Shown here: in pieces, positions 18,202 through 27,722 of the stretch
Position numbering within the stretch: the stretch's first letter is position 1
Layout: the number at the start of each line of letters is the position of its first letter
Origin: Fodinibius halophilus
Lineage (GTDB): Bacteria > Bacteroidota > Rhodothermia > Balneolales > Balneolaceae
Reading direction: 5' to 3'
Assembly: GCF_011059105.1 (NCBI RefSeq)
Contig: NZ_JAALLS010000016.1
Span: 38,397-102,396 of the forward strand
DNA length: 64,000 nucleotides
Program-made: the position numbers and the translations under genes
Notes under the pieces: generated by a model
The model's database searches: none
What the model saw: only the letters and a program-made list of their open reading frames with translations
Told to the model about the DNA's origin: nothing

Positions 18202-18714
18202 TTATTGCTCAATATGTTGTTCCAGTTCATCCAGGAGCGATTCGCAGCTTCGTTTTACAATTTGGAAAACATTTTCGAAACCTTCGGGACCACCATAATA
18301 GGGGTCCGGCACTTCACCATCGCCTGGTTGGGGATCAAAATCACGCATTCGGCCAATGGTAGCAGTATGACTTTCATTAGCCATACGTTCAACATTCTTT
18401 AGGTTCTCATTATCCATGGCGAGAACCAGATTAAAATAATCTAAGTCGAAAGGTTTAAACTGGCGCGCCTTTGAGTGCAGTTTGATGCCGTGCTTGTTGG
18501 CCGTGCGCTGACTTTTACTGTTTGCAGACTCTCCAATATGGTAGGCGGAGGTGCCCGCAGAATCAACTTCAAAATAGTTTCCGAGATCTTCTTTTGTGAT
18601 TAAATGCTGAAAGACGCCTTCAGCGGTAGGGCTGCGACAAATGTTACCTAAGCAAACAAAACATATTTTATAATGATTTTCTTTTGTAATAGGGCTGGAG
18701 ATGTTTAAATCCAT
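18202..18714 (-). CDS. Low-molecular-weight protein tyrosine phosphatase
   Basis: 170-aa cytosolic phosphatase. The P-loop CLGNICRS gives nucleophile C21 and R27 (CX5R), and the general acid lies in the C-terminal motif DPYYGG. It forms a two-gene operon with the downstream fructosamine kinase. Substrate could be a phosphoprotein or a small phosphoryl compound; the neighbour suggests a link to sugar-adduct repair, which is inference. Confidence 0.92.
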   Translation of the reverse strand: MDLNISSPITKENHYKICFVCLGNICRSPTAEGVFQHLITKEDLGNYFEVDSAGTSAYHIGESANSKSQRTANKHGIKLHSKARQFKPFDLDYFNLVLAMDNENLKNVERMANESHTATIGRMRDFDPQPGDGEVPDPYYGGPEGFENVFQIVKRSCESLLDELEQHIEQ

Positions 18715-19024
18715 AGTAAATAAACCGTAAATAATAGTTTGTTGATTAAGCTCAGCATAAAATAATGATGCTATTACGATTATGCATACTTATTCAAATG
18801 GGGTAATTCTAATTTGCAACTTGCTCTACCTTTCCTTTTTATAGGTCGCTAACATTGTAAAATTCATACTTTGAATGTGAATTGATGACTTAAGACTTGT
18901 ATCTTTGGGGCTCATTTAAATTGAGCGCACATTTTTTTAAGTATGGAAAGTTACTGCAAGATTGAAAAAAATCTTATATTAGTAGCTTCACAAAAAGCCA
19001 ACGCAGCAGTTACAACGGCATTCT
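18715..19024. other. Divergent intergenic region with ileS promoter element
   Basis: 310 bases between the phosphatase and ileS. A perfect -7 element TATCTTTG at 18900-18907 points toward ileS and would give a leader of about 110 bases. The matching upstream TTTG is at 18870, spaced too far (26 bases) to be convincing. No tRNA-like T-box is seen. Confidence 0.45.
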
Positions 19025-22000
19025 ATGAGTAAACAGTTTGACGAAGTAAAACAATTAAATTTTTCGAAGCTCGAAGTTGAAACCCTTAAGTGGTGGAAAG
19101 AGAACGATATTTTCGAGAAAAGTCTTTCTACGCGCGAAGAGGGGATACCCTTTACATTTTATGAAGGGCCACCCACGGCTAATGGTAAGCCGGGCATTCA
19201 CCACGTGATGGCTCGAACCGTCAAGGATATGTTCTGCCGGTATAAGACGTTGAAAGGATTTCGCGTTGAGCGTAAAGCCGGCTGGGATACGCACGGATTA
19301 CCTGTAGAAATTGAAGTTGAGAAGGAGCTGGAGCTTGAAGGCCGTCAGCAGGTTGAAGAATATGGCGTGGCCGAATACAATGAGAAATGCCGTGAGAGCG
19401 TGCTCAAATACAAGGATTTGTGGGATAAGCTCACAAACCGGATGGCTTATTGGGTAGATCTCGATGATCCCTATATCACCTTTGACAACGATTATATTGA
19501 ATCGGTGTGGTGGGCTTTTAAGACGCTTTACGAAAAAGGTCTTGTTTATCAAGGATATAAAATTCAGTGGTATTCTCCGGGCAGCGGAACGGTGCTTTCT
19601 TCGCACGAAGTAAGCTTGGGATATGAAGAGGTGCAGGATCCCTCCATATTTGTAAAATTTGAAGTAGAGGATGCTGAAAATACGTACTTCCTCGCATGGA
19701 CGACGACCCCTTGGACCATTATCTCCAACATGTGCTTGGCCGTAAATCCTGGCTTGGATTATGCCAAGATCGAAATTTCTGAGGGTGATCGCACAGAATA
19801 TTATATCATGGCCAAAGGATGTATCGATGAGGTCATCGATCATGATTATGAAATTGTAGAAGAGTATAAAGGCGAAGAGCTGTTAGGCTTGAATTATGAG
19901 CCGGTTTTTGAATATGCTCTTGAAGAGTATGACAAAGAAGATGCCTGGAAAGTTGTACCGGCAGATTATGTGACCCTTGAAGAGGGTACCGGGATAGTGC
20001 ATACGGCTCCCGCTTTTGGTGCTGATGACTATGAGACCGGCCAGAAGAACGATATCCCGATGTTTAACCCCATCGACGGGGACGGGAAGTTTACCGAGCA
20101 GGTGCCCGATTATGAAGGACAGTGGTTTAAAGATGCCGACAAAGAGATTTCTCGTGCCATCAAGGATAAACACCTGATGTACAAGCACGAAACCTATCTG
20201 CACAACTACCCGCACGACTGGCGTAAAGGTACGCCGCTGATGTCTTATCCTGTTGAATCGTGGTTTATCGAAACCACTGATGTGAAGGATAAAATGGTCA
20301 ACTTTAATAAAAAGATTAACTGGAAACCTCCGAGCACCGGTTCGGGACGATTTGGAACATGGCTCGAAAATAATGTGGATTGGGCCGTCTCTCGTCAGCG
20401 TTACTGGGGTTCCCCTATTCCTATTTGGGTTAGTGATAAAAACCCGGATCATATTGAAGTGATTGGCAGTGTAGAAGAGCTGAAAAAGAAAGCCGGTTTG
20501 GCTGATGATGTAGAGATTGATCTGCATCGCCCCCATATTGATGATATTACGTGGGAAGGTCCCGATGGTGGTACCATGCGTCGTATCCCGGACCTGATGG
20601 ATGTGTGGTTTGATTCCGGTTCGATGCCGTTTGCCCAGTGGCACTATCCCTTTGAGAACAAAGACAAATTTGAAGAGAATTTCCCCGCAGACTTTATTGC
20701 AGAAGGCGTAGATCAGACACGTGGTTGGTTCTATACGCTGCATGCATTGGGGACGATGTTGTTTGATCAGCCGGCTTACAACAATGTAGTATCCAATGGC
20801 TTGGTACTCGATGAGAACGGCAATAAGATGAGTAAGTCAAAAGGCAATGCAGTAGAGCCTTTTGAAGTTATTCAAGAATATGGCGCCGATACGGTTCGTT
20901 GGTATATGATGAGTAATTCATCACCGTGGGAGAACCTGAAGTTCAGTGAACACGGTCTGCAAGAAACACAGCGTAAGTTTTTTAATACGTTTGTTAATAC
21001 GTATTCGTTCTTTGCTATGTATGCCAATATCGATGGCTTTACCTATTCCGGTACGCCCATTCCGGTAGGCGACCGCAAAGAGATGGATCGCTGGGTGATT
21101 TCGCGACTCAATACCACAGTAAAACTGGTAGATGAGTACCTGGATGATTATGAACCCACAAAGGCGGCGCGTGCTATCGAAGAGTTTGTTGAAGAGCTGA
21201 GTAACTGGTATGTGCGTCGTAATCGCCGCCGTTTCTGGAAAGAAGGTAAGAGCCTTGACAAAACGGCCGCTTACCAGACCCTCTATGAATGTTTGGTGGA
21301 TCTGGCGAAGCTGATTAGTCCCATTGCACCCTTTTCCGGAGAATGGCTGTATCAGAAGCTGAATGATGTGACCGAAGTGGATGAAGAGTCAGTACATATT
21401 TCATTCTATCCTACAGTTGAAGAAACGGCTATTGATAAGCAGCTGGAACACCGAATGGAGCTGGCCCGACAAATTTCGTCAATGGTATTGAGCCTGCGTA
21501 ACAAGCTGGAGCTTAATGTGCGTCAGCCGTTGGCACGTATCATTTTGCCTATTGACAAAGAAGATGACCGACAAGCGATTGAGTCGGTCAAAGATATCAT
21601 CCTTGATGAGGTTAATGTGAAGGAGATCGAATTTGTTGATGACGATTCCGGTATTGTCCACAAATCAGCAAAGCCCAACTATCCGAAGCTGGGTAGCAAG
21701 CTGGGCAGTAAGATGAAGCCGGTGGCAGCAAAAGTAGCTGAATTAAGTACCGAAGAAATTACGGAGTATGAAGAAACCGGCTCTATTGAACTGGATCTCG
21801 GAGATGAAGGAATCGTACAGCTCGGCAGCGATGGATTAGAAATTGTACGTACCGGGCTCGAAGGCTGGTCGGTAGAAACAGAAAATGGTTTAAGCGTGGC
21901 GCTGGATACTGAGCTTACCCCCGAACTTGTAAATGAGGGGATGGCCCGTGAGTTCGTAAATCGTATCCAGAATATGCGTAAAGAGGCCGATTTTGATGTC

Positions 22001-22195
22001 GTTGATCGTATCGTTATCGGTTTTGATGGCGCTGATAAATTGGAAGAGGCCGTAGAGTCGATGAAGGAATATATTAAAAGTGAGACGCTGGCCGAAGAGA
22101 TTGTAGCTGAGGAATTAGAAGTCTCAGATTTTGTTAAAAATTGGGAAATCGGGGATGAAGAGTCCACTATTTCCATCAGAAGAAATCCTAACTAA
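19025..22195 (+). CDS. ileS: Isoleucyl-tRNA synthetase, long eukaryal-like type
   Basis: Charges tRNA-Ile. 1056 aa class I synthetase: ATP-site HIGH-equivalent in ANGKPGIHHVMART at about residues 53-66, CP1 editing domain with LAWTTTPWT, KMSKS at 601-605, then an anticodon-binding domain (NWYVRRNRRRFWK) and a long C-terminal extension. The GIHH form of the HIGH motif and the length place it in the IleRS2 (eukaryal-like) group, which in characterised cases is less sensitive to mupirocin. It starts the ileS-dksA-like-lspA gene string. Confidence 0.97.
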   Translation: MSKQFDEVKQLNFSKLEVETLKWWKENDIFEKSLSTREEGIPFTFYEGPPTANGKPGIHHVMARTVKDMFCRYKTLKGFRVERKAGWDTHGLPVEIEVEKELELEGRQQVEEYGVAEYNEKCRESVLKYKDLWDKLTNRMAYWVDLDDPYITFDNDYIESVWWAFKTLYEKGLVYQGYKIQWYSPGSGTVLSSHEVSLGYEEVQDPSIFVKFEVEDAENTYFLAWTTTPWTIISNMCLAVNPGLDYAKIEISEGDRTEYYIMAKGCIDEVIDHDYEIVEEYKGEELLGLNYEPVFEYALEEYDKEDAWKVVPADYVTLEEGTGIVHTAPAFGADDYETGQKNDIPMFNPIDGDGKFTEQVPDYEGQWFKDADKEISRAIKDKHLMYKHETYLHNYPHDWRKGTPLMSYPVESWFIETTDVKDKMVNFNKKINWKPPSTGSGRFGTWLENNVDWAVSRQRYWGSPIPIWVSDKNPDHIEVIGSVEELKKKAGLADDVEIDLHRPHIDDITWEGPDGGTMRRIPDLMDVWFDSGSMPFAQWHYPFENKDKFEENFPADFIAEGVDQTRGWFYTLHALGTMLFDQPAYNNVVSNGLVLDENGNKMSKSKGNAVEPFEVIQEYGADTVRWYMMSNSSPWENLKFSEHGLQETQRKFFNTFVNTYSFFAMYANIDGFTYSGTPIPVGDRKEMDRWVISRLNTTVKLVDEYLDDYEPTKAARAIEEFVEELSNWYVRRNRRRFWKEGKSLDKTAAYQTLYECLVDLAKLISPIAPFSGEWLYQKLNDVTEVDEESVHISFYPTVEETAIDKQLEHRMELARQISSMVLSLRNKLELNVRQPLARIILPIDKEDDRQAIESVKDIILDEVNVKEIEFVDDDSGIVHKSAKPNYPKLGSKLGSKMKPVAAKVAELSTEEITEYEETGSIELDLGDEGIVQLGSDGLEIVRTGLEGWSVETENGLSVALDTELTPELVNEGMAREFVNRIQNMRKEADFDVVDRIVIGFDGADKLEEAVESMKEYIKSETLAEEIVAEELEVSDFVKNWEIGDEESTISIRRNPN

Positions 22196-22210
22196 GATAG
22201 TGAGTGCATT

Positions 22211-22621
22211 ATGGCATCAGGAAATAATGATACCAACAAAGACGAAGAACGAGTATCTCCATACTCTGATGAGGAATTAGAATATTTCAGGGGCATTATC
22301 CTGAAAAAGCTCGAAGAAGCAGAAAAAGAGCTCGATTCATTACAGAGTTCACTAAAAGACAGTATGGAGAATGCCGGCGAAGATTCGGCTTACTCTTTCC
22401 ATATGGCTGATGTAGGTACCGAAGCCCAGGAGCGTGAGAAGACTTATATGCTCTTTAATCGTACGAAGAAGTTTGTACGGTATTTGAACCGTGCCCTGGA
22501 ACGTATTGATAATAAAACTTACGGCGTTTGTAAGGTAACCGGAGATAAGATCTCCAAAGGCCGACTTGAAGCTGTGCCGCATACGCAGCTTAGCATTGAG
22601 GCGAAACTTAAGCGCAGATAA
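22211..22621 (+). CDS. DksA/TraR-family protein with degenerate zinc finger
   Basis: 136-aa coiled-coil protein of the DksA/TraR family, which bind RNA polymerase through the secondary channel. The coiled coil spans about residues 20-90 with acidic residues at the tip (GEDSAYSF). The C-terminal finger reads YGVCKVTGDKISKGRLEAVPHTQL. Only one of the four zinc cysteines is left, as is common in Bacteroidota homologues. Sandwiched between ileS (15 bases) and lspA (28 bases), so almost certainly co-transcribed. Confidence 0.88.
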   Translation: MASGNNDTNKDEERVSPYSDEELEYFRGIILKKLEEAEKELDSLQSSLKDSMENAGEDSAYSFHMADVGTEAQEREKTYMLFNRTKKFVRYLNRALERIDNKTYGVCKVTGDKISKGRLEAVPHTQLSIEAKLKRR

Positions 22622-22649
22622 TAAAAACTTACTGTAATACTGTATTCAT

Positions 22650-23237
22650 TTGAATCGATCAAAATTAACTGCGCTAACGGTTCCGGCTGTCATTGTTGTC
22701 ATTTTAGATCAGCTGAGCAAGCACTGGATCCGTATATCACCGAGTTATCATCACTGGGAAGTTATTCCCGGCTGGCTGTCCTTTAATTATACCCAAAATC
22801 CCGGCATGGCGCTGGGTATGCGTTGGGCCTCTACGGAGGTCATTAGCATTGTGGCCATTATAGCTACGATAGGGATTTTAACGTATGTGCTTTATAACAG
22901 GGAGCAGGCCACCAAGGGCTACCTTCTGTGTATGGGACTGGTGCTCGGTGGTGCTTTCGGGAATATTATTGACCGCCTGGTAATGGGATACCTGGAGTCG
23001 TATGGCGGTCTTTTAGAAGGACACGTGGTTGATTTTATTCATTTTGATTTGGTTATCAGCGGGTACCCGGTTTTCCCCTATATTTTCAATGTGGCTGATG
23101 TGGCTATCAGCACGGCAATTATAGCGATGATCCTCTTCCACAAAAAAGTGATGCCCCAAGATTTTACTTCTCCTGATGGTCCTGACAGCATAGATCAGGA
23201 TTCTCAAGCTGTTTCCACTCACTTGGAAGAAGAGTAA
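22650..23237 (+). CDS. lspA: Lipoprotein signal peptidase (signal peptidase II)
   Basis: Aspartyl protease of the inner membrane that cleaves lipoprotein signal peptides after lipidation. Four membrane helices and the family motifs are present: DQLSKHW, NPGMALGM, GNIIDRL with the first catalytic Asp, and FNVADVAIS with the second. No ATG is available between the preceding in-frame stop at 22635 and the first conserved block, so a TTG start at 22650 is the best choice. The last 30 residues are polar and unconserved. It follows dksA-like in the ileS operon. Lipoproteins elsewhere in this window (SusD, DUF4292, DUF3472, collagen-like) would be its substrates. Confidence 0.93.
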   Translation: MNRSKLTALTVPAVIVVILDQLSKHWIRISPSYHHWEVIPGWLSFNYTQNPGMALGMRWASTEVISIVAIIATIGILTYVLYNREQATKGYLLCMGLVLGGAFGNIIDRLVMGYLESYGGLLEGHVVDFIHFDLVISGYPVFPYIFNVADVAISTAIIAMILFHKKVMPQDFTSPDGPDSIDQDSQAVSTHLEEE

Positions 23238-23635
23238 CAACAGCACTTCCCCTTTCTTTTTTTCTTCTGTATCAAAACAGTGTGCACTTTGTTTCCGGTA
23301 AGAAACTGCCCTTGAGAGAGCTTTGTTGATGAATGGAATGGTTCCGACAGCTGCAGGCGGATCGTAGCCCTACAGGTGGACCCTTCCTTTAGGAGCAGGG
23401 GCTATTAAATTTGTCTAATGGATCTGCCTTTTCTGCAACGAAAGGCCCTATTGCTGCTCTTGTTAATCTGAATAAGAAGAAAGCAGTATTTTATGACTAA
23501 GAGGACGTTCCCAAAACGATATTTTTTCGGCAAGCTTTGTTGTTTTGCTGTACGCAAGTTCTCTTTAACTTCGTACCCAGCTTATTATTAAAAAGAGATA
23601 AGGTTGAAAAATAGTTGATTAAGAAGAGGCAAGTT
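23238..23635. other. Intergenic region, possible promoter near its end
   Basis: 398 bases without a gene. TTTG at 23544-23547 and TAACTTCG at 23566-23573 are 18 bases apart, a one-mismatch Bacteroidota promoter that would serve the next gene. Nothing else is recognised. Confidence 0.4.
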
Positions 23636-24463
23636 ATGAGAATAATATTTTTATCAATTGTTCTATTTAGTGTTTGTCAAGTAGGTATCTGCCAGATTGA
23701 ACGGCCGAATAAAGCCTATGGGAAATTTAAGGCAGAGGTTACAGGTTTGAATTCTGTCAACTACAAATATGAGTATGTTATTGAGAATTCTGAGGAGAGT
23801 GAACAGGTATTGGTTTCCTTTTCAATTAATATTAAAGATAGATCATTCTATGGTAAGACAATACCAAGTCCTCCCAATAAGAAGTGGTATATCGATGGTT
23901 TAGGAAAAGTTTATATTACTGGGGCAGCTGCAGGAAGAGCTTTGTCTTTACCTCCTGAAAATGGTTTGGAGCCGGGAGAGGCGATGGAAATCTCTTTTGT
24001 ATCTAAAGGGCTGCCTGCCATCAACCCATTTTACACGGAAGGGTTTGTGCGTCCATTTACCAGGGAACTTATCGATAGCTTATTTAAGGCCGGTTACACA
24101 GAGGATGAAATTTTCATTGATTGGAAAGAAGCCGCTTATAAGGGATATACTATTTCACCCAGAGTATGGGCTGATAGTGTTGATCTTAAAACATTTTTAA
24201 ATAAGCTAAAGTCTTATCGCTCACGGTCTTGTAATGAGTTTGAGTGGGTAAATACTGTGGCTGTTTGCAATGATTTGCAAGACCAGCTTCAAGAAGTATC
24301 TACCCATTTTGCAGCGGGGGATTCACTTCTGGCGGCAAATGCTGTAACTGATTTTATAGAGATCATCAAAGCTAATAGATCTGCTAATATGACTACAGAA
24401 GGGTATGGTCTGTTCTATTATAATGCCAGATATTTACTGCAACGCCTGGGGAACTATCCATAA
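23636..24463 (+). CDS. Secreted protein with FIMAH-like C-terminal helices, unknown
   Basis: 275-aa exported protein. The ATG at 23636 is preferred to a TTG at 23615 since AGAAGAGG precedes it by a suitable distance and the signal peptide (MRIIFLSIVLFSVCQVGICQ) then starts cleanly. I do not recognise the N-terminal beta-rich domain (about residues 25-170). The last 80 residues form a helical pattern like the FIMAH domain of secreted enzymes (LKTFLNKLKSYR, LQDQLQEVSTHFAAGDSLLAANAV, GLFYYNARYLLQRL). That match is from memory of the pattern and is tentative. The stop codon abuts the pilin-like remnant. Confidence 0.7.
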   Translation: MRIIFLSIVLFSVCQVGICQIERPNKAYGKFKAEVTGLNSVNYKYEYVIENSEESEQVLVSFSINIKDRSFYGKTIPSPPNKKWYIDGLGKVYITGAAAGRALSLPPENGLEPGEAMEISFVSKGLPAINPFYTEGFVRPFTRELIDSLFKAGYTEDEIFIDWKEAAYKGYTISPRVWADSVDLKTFLNKLKSYRSRSCNEFEWVNTVAVCNDLQDQLQEVSTHFAAGDSLLAANAVTDFIEIIKANRSANMTTEGYGLFYYNARYLLQRLGNYP

Positions 24464-25116
24464 TTCCACTGTTACCGGCTGCTTTAACCATCTCTTCGGA
24501 TTGTGCCTCTGGCGTATTCAGTGTCGATAACTTCTCTATTTCCAGTAATGATCACACTATTGATGGCACGCCTGTTAGTAATGACAAAAGGGATGCTAGT
24601 GGTATCTTTACCACCAGCTCAACGGCCAAGCAGGGGATTGCAAGCAGGTTGCAGAGCTATCAACAGGATAATATAACTGGGTCCGGAGATGTTCCCGATA
24701 TTGTAACCGGCTCGCTGGACTTTGATCCTGCGGCGCTTATTGATTCTGTGCTGGCCCATGTAGATCAGACGATACCGGTGAATGCCTCAGGCACCTATGG
24801 GAGTAAAGAACAACCGGTCGTATTACATGCTCAGCAGGGGGTGCAAACCTCAGGCAGTATGTCCGGTTATGGTATTCTATTGGTTGATGGGCAGTTACGG
24901 GTGAGTGGACAGTTGAACTGGAATGGACTTGTTATACAGCGAGGCCGGCCGGGGGTAGGGCCAACAACAAGTGTAAGTAATAATGTATCTATTACCGGAG
25001 GCATGCTGGTATATAACGAAGGGCCGTTTGGCGTTTCACTGCAAGTATCTAACAATTTGACACTTCGTTTAAGCAGAGCCTCGATAGCAAATCTGAGGAA
25101 AAAACTTTCATTTTAA
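24464..25116 (+). pseudogene. 5'-truncated pilin-like (PilX/DUF7305-type) remnant
   Basis: An open frame runs from a stop at 24421 to 25116, in the -1 frame relative to the preceding gene, with no ATG or GTG before the conserved part. The translated text begins mid-domain (FSVDNFSISSNDHTIDGTPVS) and continues with GYGILLVDGQLRVSGQLNWNGLVI and the parallel-beta-like ending typical of PilX-like minor pilin or DUF7305 proteins. The prepilin leader and hydrophobic helix that such proteins need are missing. A TTG at 24649 would start inside the domain. Most likely the 3' part of a deleted gene, though a frameshift readthrough from the upstream gene cannot be excluded. Confidence 0.65.
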
Positions 25117-25134
25117 TCCAATAACTGTTTTGTC

Positions 25135-25860
25135 ATGAGACGTATCGTAATTTTATTCATAGCCTATTTCGTTATTGCAGCAACTGCTGATGCCCAACAA
25201 GGTCATAATATAGAAGAGAAGAAGCCGATGGTGAGAAAACATATTTCTACCACTGATGTTGAGGCAGATGCAAAGGAGATGGTCCATGGGGTTCCCTTTG
25301 GAAGCAGTGGAAATGAAGTGAGAATGAAAGTTAAAAATAGCAGTTCTGAGACGGTTGCCGGATTAGAAATAGAAGTCAAAGATGTTCCCAAATGGATGAC
25401 GTTTACATCTCCTTCAGCTATAATTGGTGATCTAAAAGGTGGGAAAAAGGCAACCGCCTCTTTTTCATTTGAGATTGATAAAGAGGCACCGGTTCAAGAA
25501 AAGGTGACGCTGCGTTTTGTAGCTAAAAATAAAGATAGTTATAGCTGGGGGAAGGAGATTTCACTCTCAGTAGAGGCGCCAACGGAGTTGAAATTAAACC
25601 AAAACTATCCTAATCCTTTTAATCCGACCACGACAATTAACTATGAGTTGCCGGTGCAGATGGATGTCACTGTTCAGATATATAATATCCTGGGACAGCG
25701 GGTAATAACGCTGGTTAATGAAATTCAGGAGGCCGGCAGCCAAACGGTTAAGTGGAATGCTTCGCGGTTTGCCAGTGGAATGTACTTTTACCGGATTATT
25801 GCGGATGCGCCGAGCAAGAAAAAGATTATTGAAGACAAGAAAATGATGTTAATAAAGTAG
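25135..25860 (+). CDS. Small secreted protein with T9SS sorting domain
   Basis: 241 aa. A signal peptide (1-21, ATADAQQ) is followed by one Ig-like beta domain of about 100 residues (VRMKVKNSSSETVAGLEIEVKDVPKW, then GKKATASFSFEID) resembling NEW3/CARDB-type domains, and a type A sorting domain with NQNYPNPFNPTTTINYELP, IYNILGQRV and FASGMYFYRI. It is predicted to be exported by type IX secretion. It lies 18 bases after the pilin-like remnant, so it may once have been part of a longer surface-protein operon. Confidence 0.85.
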   Translation: MRRIVILFIAYFVIAATADAQQGHNIEEKKPMVRKHISTTDVEADAKEMVHGVPFGSSGNEVRMKVKNSSSETVAGLEIEVKDVPKWMTFTSPSAIIGDLKGGKKATASFSFEIDKEAPVQEKVTLRFVAKNKDSYSWGKEISLSVEAPTELKLNQNYPNPFNPTTTINYELPVQMDVTVQIYNILGQRVITLVNEIQEAGSQTVKWNASRFASGMYFYRIIADAPSKKKIIEDKKMMLIK

Positions 25861-25889
25861 GGTAGGTCTTGCTAATTCAATTGGTCAGA

Positions 25890-25989
25890 GTAGTTATTGG
25901 TTATCAGTTATTTGTTCATTGGCAAACGTTCAGTTGCCTGACTACATACTGAGGACAATAAATGACCACTACAATTAACCAATAACTAC
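25890..25989. repeat. 100-bp element with 14-bp terminal inverted repeats
   Basis: GTAGTTATTGGTTA at 25890-25903 is exactly complementary to TAACCAATAACTAC at 25976-25989. The interior (read on the minus strand) shares TATGTAGTCAGG and the following CAACTG region with the sequence at 31293-31366. MITE-like by shape. Confidence 0.6.
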
Positions 25990-25990
25990 A

Positions 25991-27256
25991 CTAGTCGTCC
26001 GTTACAATACTGTCGATAAATTCGGGACTGTGTGGATCCAGTTCTTCCAGCTCCAGCTCGTGGCCCATCTTGTCGCGCTTGGTTTTCAGGTATTTCACAT
26101 TCTCGGGATAAGCTCCCACTTCGATAGGTACATTTTCGACCATCTCCAAGCCAAAGCTTTTAAGTCCTACGCGCTTGACCGGGTTATTGGTCATCAGGCG
26201 AAGCTTGGAAATATCCAATGAGCGCAGGATCTGTGCACCTACACCGTAGTCTCGGGCATCAGGTTCAAATCCAAGAGCTTCGTTGGCTTCAACGGTGTCC
26301 ATACCCTGCTCTTGCAGTTTGTAGGCTTTAAGCTTGTTTACAAGCCCAATGCCGCGGCCTTCTTGGTTCATGTAGAGCACAACACCCTGACCTTCTTTTT
26401 CGACCTGCAAGAGGGCTTGGTGCAGCTGTTCGCCACAATCGCAGCGTTTGGAGCCAAAAATATCGCCGGTCATACAGGAGGAGTGTACCCGGACCAGTAC
26501 AGGGTCGCCTTCATCCCATTCGCCTTTGGCCAGCGCCAGGTGATGGTCACCAGTGAGGCGTTCTTCAAAAGCATGGAGCGTGAAATCCCCATAAATCGTA
26601 GGTAGGTCTACATCAACAATCTTGCGGACCAGCGATTCATTCTCCATGCGATAGGAGATCAGATCCTTAATGCTGATCAGCTTCATATCAAACTCATCGG
26701 CAATTTCTACGAGATCCGGCAGGCGTGCCATTGCCCCGTTATCTTTCATGATTTCACAGATGATACCTGCGGGCTCGAGGTCAGCGAGCCGTGCTAAATC
26801 AATAGCCGCTTCGGTATGTCCGGCACGGCGCAGTACACCGCCATTAGTTCCGATAAGCGGGAAGATATGGCCCGGCCGGCGAAAATCTTCCGGGTTCGAC
26901 TCGCGCTTGATCATCTCCTTGATCGTATTGGCGCGGTCTGCGGCAGATATTCCCGTAGTAGTAAGTTCTTTGTGGTCGATAGAAACCGTAAAAGCAGCTT
27001 CATCAGGGTCGGCCCCATCTGTAACCATATAGTCAAGATCCAGCGCATACGCCTTTTCTCGGGTAATAGGAACGCAGATAAGCCCACGCCCATACTTGGC
27101 CATCAGGTTAACGGCTTCGGTAGTGACCTTTTCTGCGGCCATAACAAAGTCGCCTTCATTTTCGCGGTCTTCGTCATCCGCGACAACAACCATGCGACCA
27201 TCTTTAATATCCTCAATAGCCGATTCTATGCTATCGAATTGAATTTCACCGGACAT
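25991..27256 (-). CDS. ribBA: Bifunctional DHBP synthase / GTP cyclohydrolase II
   Basis: Supplies both precursors of riboflavin. Residues 1-205 are 3,4-dihydroxy-2-butanone-4-phosphate synthase, which acts on ribulose-5-P ([24 protein letters not shown] and [12 protein letters not shown]). Residues 206-400 are GTP cyclohydrolase II with zinc site [15 protein letters not shown] and the active-site stretch [15 protein letters not shown]. Length of 421 aa is normal for fused RibBA. No FMN riboswitch is seen. It follows yajC on the same strand by 21 bases, so the two are probably co-transcribed. Confidence 0.96.
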   Translation of the reverse strand: MSGEIQFDSIESAIEDIKDGRMVVVADDEDRENEGDFVMAAEKVTTEAVNLMAKYGRGLICVPITREKAYALDLDYMVTDGADPDEAAFTVSIDHKELTTTGISAADRANTIKEMIKRESNPEDFRRPGHIFPLIGTNGGVLRRAGHTEAAIDLARLADLEPAGIICEIMKDNGAMARLPDLVEIADEFDMKLISIKDLISYRMENESLVRKIVDVDLPTIYGDFTLHAFEERLTGDHHLALAKGEWDEGDPVLVRVHSSCMTGDIFGSKRCDCGEQLHQALLQVEKEGQGVVLYMNQEGRGIGLVNKLKAYKLQEQGMDTVEANEALGFEPDARDYGVGAQILRSLDISKLRLMTNNPVKRVGLKSFGLEMVENVPIEVGAYPENVKYLKTKRDKMGHELELEELDPHSPEFIDSIVTDD

Positions 27257-27277
27257 AATACTAGTAGATAAGCTTCA

Positions 27278-27589
27278 TTAATCTTGATTCGGATTTACAT
27301 CCGCAATAGAACTTTTTGTAAATCGAGCTTTCACGCCGCTGTCAATTTCAGCAAGAACAGTGTCGTCATCAACAGACTTCACTTTGGCAATCATTCCGCC
27401 GGAGGAGACGATTTTATCTCCTTTCTGGATATTATCAACTTTTTCCTGGATTTCTTGCTGTTGCTGTTTTTGAGGACGGATAATGAAAAAGTAGAAAATG
27501 GCAAAAATAGCTCCCAGAAAGATGAGGTTCATCCATCCACCACCACCGCCTTCGGGGGCTCCCATCAAAAGAATCGCAATATTGAACAT
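27278..27589 (-). CDS. yajC: Preprotein translocase accessory subunit YajC
   Basis: 103-aa single-span membrane protein associated with SecDF. The hydrophobic helix is at about residues 22-42 (LIFLGAIFAIFYFFIIRPQ), followed by KQQQQEIQEKVDNIQKGDKIVSSGGMIAKV, the conserved YajC cytoplasmic signature. A glycine run (PEGGGGGW) precedes the helix. The first gene of a pair with ribBA. Confidence 0.93.
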   Translation of the reverse strand: MFNIAILLMGAPEGGGGGWMNLIFLGAIFAIFYFFIIRPQKQQQQEIQEKVDNIQKGDKIVSSGGMIAKVKSVDDDTVLAEIDSGVKARFTKSSIADVNPNQD

Positions 27590-27722
27590 GAAATAATTAG
27601 TTTTATTACAGCTGGTTGTTAAAAATAGCTACTTAAGATACCATTTTTGCCGGCCTGCTCCAATTCTGGGGTATGATAAAAAGCAGCCCGACGCAGCTAA
27701 TAGCTATAAATGTAGATGCTGC

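Noticed and set aside
24649..25116. A 155-residue frame starting at TTG, as a gene of its own
   Set aside because: The frame continues upstream with clearly related protein sequence to 24464 without a start, so this TTG is internal to a truncated gene.
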